Shown here in pieces: positions 18,301 through 25,576 of a DNA stretch of 27,805 nucleotides. Positions within the stretch are counted from its first letter, which is position 1. Every line of letters starts with the position of its first letter. Location of the stretch: assembly GCA_943704495.1 (NCBI GenBank), contig CALSCR010003359.1, positions 1 to 27,805 of the forward strand, given 5' to 3'. Under the pieces are notes generated by a model. It had not been told where the DNA came from. It searched no databases and saw only the letters and a list, made by a program, of their open reading frames with translations. The DNA comes from Pigoraptor chileana. Taxonomy: Eukaryota; Opisthokonta; Filasterea. Both the position numbers and the translations under genes were made by a program.

Positions 18301-20995
18301 TCTTGCTTAACTCCAGTTCGTCACGAAGTGCGGCTGTCGCGCGCTCCGCGCGCCCCACCGCGTCCTCAGCCGCTCGTCGCCCTTCTTCTGCAGCATGGCG
18401 CATCTCCTCTGCGCGCTTCGCCTGTCCCTCAAAGCGCAAGGCCTCGTCCGCGGCGTGTCCAAGCCGGGCAAGCCGCGATCGCGCGTCTGCAAGCTCTGCA
18501 TCTGCCTGGCGATGGGCTCCCTCGAGCCGTGCGACAGTCGCGCGCGCGATGGACGCCTCCTCCTTGCTCTCCACGAGCGCTCTTTTCAGCGCACGCTTTT
18601 TCCCCTTGACAGCATCGAGCTTATCGCGCGTCTTCTCGGCCTCGCGCACCGCGTGCGCACCTTCGTCCGACTTGCGCCTCAGCCGTGCGATCTCTTCTTC
18701 CATGCGCTGTCGGCTGGCCCCAAGCTCTTCGTGGAGGGCATCATATCGCGCCGCTGCGTTATGGGATTCTTTCAGCTTTGCGAGCGCTTCACGCATCGTC
18801 GCAATTGTTTCCTCAAGCGCTGCACGCTGCTTCCCAGCCGCTTCTAGAGACATTTGAAGTGACTCGACACGGCGCTCAAGATCCGCAGCCTCGCGCTGCA
18901 GCAGCCCCCGCTGGTCCTCCAATCTGGCGCGGGCGCGCTCGCAGTCTCCGAGGCGGACATCCCGCTCAGTTATTTCCCTGCGCATCGCCTCTGCGGCAGC
19001 CTCCAGGTCGGAGCGGAGCCCAGCGAGGCCGTCTGCGGTCCCTTGGAGTGACTTGACCTTCGTGCGAAGCCCGTTGCGCTCCCGCGTCAAGTCAGCCCTG
19101 GCCGTTTTGAGGGAGTCGACCTCGGCTGTCAGCCGCGCGACGCTCTCCTCCGCAATTCGCTGCGAGTGCTCGGCAGCAACACACTGAGATTGAAGTTGCG
19201 CAATTTCGGCACGACGCTGCCGCAACTCTTCTTCAAAGCGGAGACCCGCCTCTGCCTTCCTTTTTAGTGACACACACTCTTCGCGGAGCTCACTTGCACG
19301 CACCTCGCATGCCTCCAGGTCCACCGTGCGCTTTTCAAGTGCATCCACTCGTCTGCGCAACAGAGAGTTCTCCGTCCGCAAATCGTGCAGCCTCGAATGC
19401 GCAGACCCTTCGCTCACTGACGACGCCCGCTCAATTGAGGCGAGCCGCTCTTTCATTGTATCGCACTCAATTTCCGCACGCGCCGTCTTGTCACGTTCGT
19501 CACCAAGCTCCCTCTCGAGAGACAGCAGGCGCACCCTCGCCGCATCCAAGTCCACCCGCAACTGCGCATTCTGCTGCTCAACTGCCTCGCGCATTCCCGT
19601 CATTTCGTTCATCGCGGCGTCCATTTCGTCCAGCAGCGACGCCTTTCCCTGCATCGCCGCAGCACGGTCAGATAGCGCACGGTCGGCGTCTGCCTGGGCC
19701 TCAGAGAGTCGCTCCTTAAGAGCTGTGATCTCCAACCGAGCATCCTTTAGCTCCGCAGATGCGCGATCTGCCCTGGCAATCGACTCGCGCTGCTGGGCAA
19801 GTGCGCGCTCGGCGTCGCTTTTCGCGCGCTCCACCTGTGCCGAAGCCTGTGACGACGAGGTTTCCATGCGCGCACGCTCAGCCTCTGCGGCACTCCGGTC
19901 TCCTTCTACGCGAATGCGCTCTGACTTGAGCCGGTCGCGCTCGTCGACTGCACGCTGGCACTCTGCGACAGCGCGAACACGCTCCTCCTTCGCAGTGTCA
20001 CGCTCTCCCTCGGCACGGGCCTGGGCCGCGCGCGCAACAACAAGATCTGCCTCGAGGGACCGCATCCGCTGCTCAAGCGCATCAACACAGCGCACAGACT
20101 CCTCTGCTGCCGCCCTCTCACCGACAACTTCGGCGCGTGCCGCTTCCAGACGCTTCTCCGCCTTTATCTTTCTGTCTCGGTGTGCGTCTGTGGCGGCCCG
20201 CGCTTCTGTTAAAAGCCCCTCAAGATGTACACGGGCACGATTTGATTTTGACAGGTCCCCAGAGAGTCGCTCGGTTTCCAGCTGCAGGCCCTTTGACATC
20301 ATGCGGGCCTGTTTGAGCTCCTCGCGGCACCGCTCCAGTTGGTGTGTCAGGCGGCGGGCGTCAGCGGCAGAGGCCGGCGCGGTCCCATTGGTGCACCGCG
20401 CAGCTCCCCCGTCACGCGCCATAGTGTCTCCATCCGGCCGTTCATTCCTCCGCGTCTCAACAGTGCCACTGGCAGACAGTCCGCCGAAGCAGCCAGAGCC
20501 CCCGTTGGCCATTGCTTTGCCAGCCCGCGAGATTTCTCTGCGCAGCTCCTCAAGGCCAGTCAACTGGATGCGCACGCTGTCGAGCGCATTCGCCTGCTCC
20601 AACAGAATGCCGGCGAGTCGTTCGACGTCCGCGCCATTCACATCTTCTGCATGCTGTCGCGTTTGTATAGCGCGCAGAGTCGACGATACAGTGTCATGGC
20701 TCTGCTGCAGTGCTTCGACTTGCTGTCGGAGCTCGATGTAATCACGAGCGGAGCCGTGTGACGGAGGGCGTGCATCACGAGCACGCTGTGCCTCTAGCTG
20801 GTCCTCCCGCTGGACGGCGGCGTCCGCATTCGCATTTTCTGGAAAGATGCACTGTTGTGTACGCTTTGTGTTTGGCGGAGGTGACGAGGCCAAGTGCGCG
20901 TGTTCAGCGTCGCGTCGCTCGCTGCGGATGCGGTCCCACTCTTCCCAAGTGCGGCACGCAAAACAATACTTACTTCCGTAAGGCATTTTGCTCAT
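15392..20995 (-). CDS. Giant coiled-coil protein with KEN box and GAR-like C-terminus, 1867 aa
   Basis: A single uninterrupted frame of 1867 codons. ATG at 20995 and ATG at 20986 are in frame, and the second has A at -3 and may be the real start. Residues 1-90 hold a short CxxC (YCFACRTW) and a low-complexity stretch. From about 90 to 1640 the sequence is almost all Ala/Glu/Arg/Leu heptad-like coiled coil, resembling rootletin, golgin or SMC-like rods without their head domains. A disordered tail (about 1660-1800) contains NKENAPPP, a KEN degron at 1695-1697. The last ~60 residues (EVRRVGDGLYTV ... RVLAKVGAGYEPLRDHLAKL) resemble the GAR domain of GAS2/spectraplakin proteins, whose core is VRVGGGW..L..FL. 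A GAR domain would bind microtubules, suggesting a cytoskeletal, centrosomal or basal-body role. The family is not identified, and coiled-coil similarity alone carries little information. Confidence 0.75.
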   Translation of the reverse strand: MSKMPYGSKYCFACRTWEEWDRIRSERRDAEHAHLASSPPPNTKRTQQCIFPENANADAAVQREDQLEAQRARDARPPSHGSARDYIELRQQVEALQQSHDTVSSTLRAIQTRQHAEDVNGADVERLAGILLEQANALDSVRIQLTGLEELRREISRAGKAMANGGSGCFGGLSASGTVETRRNERPDGDTMARDGGAARCTNGTAPASAADARRLTHQLERCREELKQARMMSKGLQLETERLSGDLSKSNRARVHLEGLLTEARAATDAHRDRKIKAEKRLEAARAEVVGERAAAEESVRCVDALEQRMRSLEADLVVARAAQARAEGERDTAKEERVRAVAECQRAVDERDRLKSERIRVEGDRSAAEAERARMETSSSQASAQVERAKSDAERALAQQRESIARADRASAELKDARLEITALKERLSEAQADADRALSDRAAAMQGKASLLDEMDAAMNEMTGMREAVEQQNAQLRVDLDAARVRLLSLERELGDERDKTARAEIECDTMKERLASIERASSVSEGSAHSRLHDLRTENSLLRRRVDALEKRTVDLEACEVRASELREECVSLKRKAEAGLRFEEELRQRRAEIAQLQSQCVAAEHSQRIAEESVARLTAEVDSLKTARADLTRERNGLRTKVKSLQGTADGLAGLRSDLEAAAEAMRREITERDVRLGDCERARARLEDQRGLLQREAADLERRVESLQMSLEAAGKQRAALEETIATMREALAKLKESHNAAARYDALHEELGASRQRMEEEIARLRRKSDEGAHAVREAEKTRDKLDAVKGKKRALKRALVESKEEASIARATVARLEGAHRQADAELADARSRLARLGHAADEALRFEGQAKRAEEMRHAAEEGRRAAEDAVGRAERATAALRDELELSKTARDSAVNAARRAESELNQLRLELSSTLGELRRCQLALGDAEGKLKNADAERAALRGQLQDAAFSGAALRSQLNEAQTQHVTASAASVASVAERATAAIARAAEESARTQARAAAATVSELRRQQERDALRRERESVQEELRGASPMSPLGVSPDESDIGSPPENVDAQSRRLLRKLKRRLTESQEAIRILSAENERLRVLASDMRSAVSEADREREDRTVLQTLRERISDLDRELAVASEERAHLAGQLRGEKERRRELQRDAAAAIDAAERERAACMQLDAQCAAFAAERADAQHVLSANQAEIGRLHDECARERARGADVERQLLECRQALDTAQAVRGAIEADAQSGASKAARKLERMRDALALKEREVAAAHNEIAAARAREAQLVEDVSAERRAGAARTLESEDSERQLRATADEVVRAAERVRSDVEAELRRAQAEWERERGVLQAAIAEAERQRSRTKDELDAAEGKYALALQRVSEVEREIASARSAVLEKEAQRGEYEARLRRADQLYADLASRVGDADIQRFQAEARAAEAKVRIAENDTVVSALQRTESALRGEVADLRSKLRSAEDACAQLETRLRDSEAHDAAQSTALHAEIVTLRAAVEHSAESVRRTQASFQEARERAEAEWLAEKTRWSGMLDEARRRGAEAVDAARADSEAARASLQITVGRLERALQVERTVAQQHVEKAKLLEATYAEKFALLSRDVAIVKAERAEAVRRLRVEVGGSPSVDVRLDGSNYQSRESALDGLVWAQQHQQYPERRPQDADVLGRRIAAALGEDHSLRNKENAPPPHDAEEGSAGDSVAGERERGSGSASNAEGDVMQRIKATLAGAVGGSRESLLRVGGDESVPHPHPRPQPSRPSQPSHGQAGGVLRGAHPATAVPPSSLDQHVSECVRALSAPGNQLEVRRVGDGLYTVQTGAGVRRFRAVASGGRVLAKVGAGYEPLRDHLAKLAAAR

Positions 20996-21649
20996 ACAGC
21001 GTCCAGCTCACTCGCACATGACACGACGCTCGCCTGAACTCAGCAGCGGCGCCGTGAGTCTGTCGGTAGTCCCCCAGATGGGGTACGGAGACCGGCCGTC
21101 CATCGCAATCCCATTTTAAAAGAATGTCTTCTTTCTTTCTTTCTTTTTCAGAAATATATTGTATGATAATATAGGAAAATATACACAATTGGCCTGCTGC
21201 TTTGCAATTGTTCTCGGCGATCCCCCCGTCACTTGTAGTGCAGTGCGTCCAGAATGGTGGCTGGTCGCCCGTCAAAAACAATTTTTTGAAATTGGAGAAA
21301 GTGGCGGCAAAATATTAAGCGCAGTCTCGGCAAGAAACATCCGTCTCATCCGGCCAATCGCAAACTGTTGCGCATTCTCGGCAGAGCAAATCACCTCACG
21401 TGCGCGTGACCTCATCCACTCTGCAGCTGTCCCACAGAAAGACATCAGTGCATCTAATGGGGAAGGATCATTAGTCGTGTCGTAGCATGCTTGTGCGTGC
21501 GAGCAGGCATGTCATTCTCGTGTCGCATATTTAGAACATAATAGTATCCATTATTTCATTTGCCGCCTTTCGCACTTTGCCTGTGCTTGTGTCCCAAACG
21601 TGTGTGCGTGTGTGCGTTTGCGCGTGCTTCGTGCCCTTTTCACTCGACC
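20996..21649. promoter_or_regulatory. Divergent promoter region, coiled-coil and PHD-TFIIS-SPOC genes
   Basis: 654 bases separate two divergent start codons. A CCAAT box (GGCCAATCG, 21354-21358) and, 40 bases on, a CACGTG E-box (21397-21402) with a near-CRE TGACCTCA (21407-21414) lie in the half nearest the PHD gene. An E2F-like TTTGCCGC occurs on the minus strand near 21305. The span 21120-21190 is AT-rich and holds a polypyrimidine tract ending in CAG. No ORF here resembles a protein. Confidence 0.4.
21127..21151 (+). repeat. (TTTC)n polypyrimidine tract ending in CAG
   Basis: A run of TTTC repeats continues as TTTTTCAG with AG at 21150-21151. On the plus strand it is a textbook 3' splice site, far stronger than the coding introns here have. 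It could be the acceptor of a 5' UTR intron of the downstream PHD gene, or simply a microsatellite. Confidence 0.5.
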
Positions 21650-24600
21650 ATGGACGAGGACAATGCCGTGTACTGCGTTTGCCGCGGTCCCGATGATGGG
21701 AGCTTTATGATATCGTGTGATGAGTGTGAAGAGTGGTTTCACGCAAAGTGTGTCGGTATGACAAAGGCGCGGGCGAAGCAGATGGAGAAGGAGGGTCGCT
21801 CGTACGCATGCCCAATGTGCACCGGTGCGTCCGTCGCGTGTGCACCCTTGACTGTCGTGAATGCCTTGTGCGTTATGATTGAGTTCGACAAGCTGACATG
21901 CATGGTCCCTATCCCTCCACAGTGACAATGGACACGGAGGGCGATGCACAGGCGGCTGCGTCGTCTCGCCCCTCCATTGCAGAACACACCGGCCCTGCCC
22001 CTGCGGCGGCAGATGGAACCGGAGAAGGACCCCTCGTCGGGGAGACTGCACGTGTTCGGAAACCATCAGCAAAGCGCATGCCACAGAGTGCCGTGATAAA
22101 AATGGAGAAAAGGTCCAAGAAGAATGCCGCGGTGAGCCCTTATAAGTATTGGCTGACCAGTCTGGTTTTATGAATTATCTCACATCCATCCGTGTGTTTC
22201 TAACCCTGTATGTCTCCGCACCCGCAGAAATCAGAGGGCAATGCCAACTCGGACTCGGCTGGTACGGCTGTGGAGCCGGTGGCTGGGGGCGTCTGTGTGG
22301 CCACTGGCTGTGGGAAGGTCACGCAGCCTGGACGCGAGTACTGCAGCGAGGAATGTGTGATGCGCGCGGCCTCGGAGGCGCTATTTGGGAGCATGGGAGG
22401 GCTGTTTGATACCGGTGATATAGCAGAGCCCGACGCTACTACGGTCGCCTCAGATGGGAAAAATGGATCCGCAGGAACCGTAGACGTGGATGCCTCAGCT
22501 TCGAATGAGAGCGTGGCGCAGCCGGACGGTGCAAAGAAGGAGCAGCTGCAGCGGCAGATGTCCACTGACGCCGACATTGCGGGTAATCCCGTGCGATCGA
22601 CTGTGTTCCGCAGTCTCTTTGACGCCTTTGCCGCGCGCATTCAGCACGCGTCGCACGAGGCTCAGAAAATGGCACCCACTGACGGCGCAGACAAACCAGC
22701 CGATCAGGAGGATGTGAGTGTGGCAGGTGTGGTCGTGGGTGTGGGTGCGGACGGGGAGACCGACCGCACGCACCTGCAGGCGCTGGTTGAGGACATTGAG
22801 CACCAGCTGTTTGAGGCCGCTGGGCGCGCGAGCAACGAGCGGTACAAGTCCAAATTCCGCAGCATTCTGTTCAATGTCAAGGATCACCGCAACCCGCTCT
22901 ACCAGGAGATTCTCGCGGGACGGCTTCCGGCCGCTCGCCTTGCACAGATGACGTCGGAAGAAATGGCCCCAATGGAGCTGGCGATCTGGCGCGAGCGAGA
23001 AAAGCAGCGGTCATCTGAAGTGGTTGAGGACGCGCCCGCGCGCCTCATCCTAAAGACACACAAGGGCGATGTCGTTCTCGAGGCAGGGGACTCCACAATG
23101 TACGATGCCATCAATGATTCGCATGATATTGACCCTGTTGTGCCGCCCCTCGACGAGCCGATGCAGTTCTCCTCCCTGTCCGTCCCTGCGTCAGACGTCG
23201 GCGCATCAACGGCACACACGGACCTGCACGGGATGCAGCACGAGAGGCAGTCGCTCTCCCGTCGCGATTCCGCAGAGTCAAACAGCCTTTCGCTTTCACA
23301 CTCTGACGGCTCGACGATGCATGGGCATACGTCCGCCTTGGTTACCCCCGAGCGGTCGGCGCAGGCAGCCAAGTCCCTGAGCAGCGTCACGAGCCGCCGC
23401 GCGAGCGTGACGAAGCGGCAACTGCGCGCATCTGTGGATTCGGTGGCATCCGAAAGCGCTGTTGGTGATGACGCCCTGCCGGACATTCTGACGCGCGTGT
23501 GGCGCGGGGTTGTTGTGATGACGAATTTGGCTGAATTCACGGTGTCTGCGCATCCTGTGGTCGGCAGCGGAGATGGCCTGGGCGATCAGTTGCCCAGCAA
23601 GCTCACCATCAACGGGCGCATCACGCACGACGTCATTGACGACTACCTGGGACGCCTCGCGTACTCGCAGTCCAAGGAGCTGTTTGTGGGCCGCCTGGAC
23701 CCGGAGAGCGAGGCCGATGCAACCCACTGCGCCGCCATGCACTCGTTCTTTGAGACGCGCGTGCGGTGCGCCGTGATTGGTGCAATCCTTCCAACCGTCA
23801 TTGACTGTTACCTTGTCCCGGTGCCTGCGCAGGGCCCCGTCCCCCGGTACATCCGGAATGCTGCCAATCCGGACTCTTGCCTGGTGCGTAATGTTGCTAC
23901 TGATGATGGCGCTCGCTGGTGTGTGGGTGCATGTTTTTGCATTGCTCAAATGTGCTGTGCATGTTTTTGCTGATTTTCCTTATCAAGCAACTGATAGCGC
24001 TGTACCGTGTTCGCTGATTGTTGTCGTAGGGCAAACTTCTTCTTGTCGTCGTCCGCGTTCGGAAAAACAGGAAAGCCTCCATCGTCGCTGCGCATCCACC
24101 GCCGGACGAGGCAGAAGACCGCCCCGCCAAGCGCCCTGCCCATGCGCTGGCCGATTCTCCCACTGGAACGCCGCAAATCACAGGTGCATCGCCCCTGGGC
24201 ATGTCGCCTGCGCAGCCGCCGCCGCCAGCCATTGGCGCCAGTCCCGCACAGGCACACGCTGTACAGGGAGCGTCCGGGGCAGCCTTGGCCGGGATGTCAC
24301 CGGCACCAGCGCAGGACGCTGCGGCCCTGTTTGCGACGGCGCAACAGCAGGCAGCGCAATCCGCAGACAACGCTGCAGCTTACAGTGCGGTGCTCGCATA
24401 CCAGCGCATCCTTCACTCGCAGGCGCAGGGGCAGGCGCAGGCGCAGGGTATGTCCCCCGCCCAGTCACAACCACCGCAGCCTCCGTCGCAGCAGAGCGGT
24501 CCCGCATATGCGCCCGCCGTCCCATCGGCCGGTCCAGCCGCCTCTGCGCAATTCCAGCAGCCACACGTGCACCCGGCCGCCCATGGGCACACTGCGTCGC

Positions 24601-24899
24601 CCATGCACAGCTACCCGCCTGCGCCGATGGGCTATGGTCCGCCGCCGGTGCAGCATCACGTGCCCCAGCATCACATGCCTCAGCCGCCACCATTTCAACA
24701 AGCACCACAGCACCAGTATGCGCAGCCGCCGTCCCACCAGTACTATGGCTATCCTCCCCAGCACCACCAGCCTCAGTGGGGGCCGCCCCCTCCGCCTCAC
24801 GCGGGCCATATGGGTCCGCCCCAGGGTCACGTGGGTCCGCCCCAGGGTCCTCATGGAGCATACCATCCGCCGGCCAATTCTGATTACAATCGCCGATGA
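21650..24899 (+). CDS. PHD-TFIIS-SPOC protein (PHF3/DIDO/Bye1 family)
   Basis: Four exons, 21650-21824, 21923-22131, 22228-23883 and 24030-24899, encode 969 aa. Residues 8-57 are a complete C4HC3 PHD finger (C9, C11, C23, C26, H31, C34, C54, C57; W29 fits the histone-methyl-lysine cage) very close to DIDO1 (FMISCDECEEWFH). A second cysteine motif C-x4-C-x10-C-x3-C is at 150-170 (PGREYCSEEC). The TFIIS central domain is at about 248-392 (RYKSKFRSILFNVKDHRNP, then LYQEILAGRL). The SPOC domain is at about 545-692, crossing intron 3 (LPDILTRVWRGVVVM; GKLLLVVVRVRKNRK). The rest is a Pro/Gln/His-rich tail with GPPQG repeats. In this family the TFIIS domain binds Pol II and the SPOC domain of PHF3 binds Ser2-phosphorylated CTD, so a nuclear elongation role is expected. 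Paralogue assignment is not possible. The start has strong context (ACCATGG). Confidence 0.93.
24825..24858 (+). repeat. In-frame GPPQG tandem repeat in the Pro/Gln tail
   Basis: Two near-identical coding units of GGGTCCGCCCCAGGGTC type follow each other within the last exon, giving GPPQGHVGPPQG. They lie in the low-complexity tail and are likely unstable in length. Confidence 0.6.
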
Positions 24900-24909
24900 T
24901 CCGAGTGAT

Positions 24910-24931
24910 CGGCGGACTGCCGGCGGACTGC
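24910..24931 (+). repeat. 11-bp perfect tandem duplication
   Basis: CGGCGGACTGC occurs twice back to back in the 3' UTR of the PHD-TFIIS-SPOC gene, starting 11 bases after its stop. Confidence 0.85.
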
Positions 24932-25535
24932 CTCGTCCTCTTCCTGTCGTTTCAGTTGCTGCGTGTGTTTTTGCGTGCTCGCTTATGCGTCACTGTGCTG
25001 TTGTATCTGTGGATACTCCTGTATGTGTGATCGACTCAATACTACCGGCAGACTCTGTTGAGACCATAATCACTTGCCGCCAATTTATAGCGTGCGGGCG
25101 TAAACAAATGTGCCCAGCTAGCTGGTACTTGAAACTTGGAGTTATTTTGTTTAATTTACATCCCTATTGATGCAGCATAACCACCGCACGCAAGACGGCG
25201 ACCTTCGGTAAAGCACAGGACAGACACCGGCCATCGATTGAGCGGTTGCTACGCTCTAGGGACACATTAAATTCACGACGGTTGCAAAGGCATTGAGAAC
25301 GTGTATCCATTAAGACTTCGCGTCGGCGCTTCCTTCGCGACTTCTGAAGATAGGTCGCGTGACTGCAAGGCCAGAGATGTGACCAGCAGGCAATATGATG
25401 CACTATCAACTTCGCTGCAAATTGAAACCTAAGGATCAGGGCCCATGAACCCCAAGGTTAACGCCAACTGGGCGACGATTGGGCAGACATCATCGCGTCA
25501 TCGTCAAACATACACTGGTCAGGCGGGCGATTGTA

Positions 25536-25541
25536 TTTAAT
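25536..25541 (-). terminator. Candidate ATTAAA poly(A) signal
   Basis: ATTAAA on the minus strand lies 35 bases after the stop codon of the MTMR9-like gene. It is the commonest variant of AATAAA in animals. Confidence 0.35.
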
Positions 25542-25576
25542 GACAAACGAAAGGCTCCTCGCAGCGCGACCGCACC

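Larger units (their letters stand above)
24900..25576. other. Convergent intergenic region, no gene seen
   Basis: 677 bases separate the stops of two convergent genes. Near the left end is a perfect 11-base tandem duplication. ATTAAA occurs on the plus strand at 25266-25271 and on the minus strand at 25541-25536; these are the only candidate poly(A) signals I see. I recognise no ORF or structured RNA. Confidence 0.5.

Noticed and set aside
17643-20741. Long plus-strand frames (404 and 471 codons) opposite the coiled-coil gene
   Set aside because: They are Ser/Arg/Ala-rich mirror images produced by the GC-rich, Ala/Glu/Arg codons of the minus-strand gene. They resemble no protein and lack good start contexts.
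25161-25440. Possible tRNA or structured RNA
   Set aside because: No T-loop GTTCGANNC or paired acceptor stem could be found on either strand.
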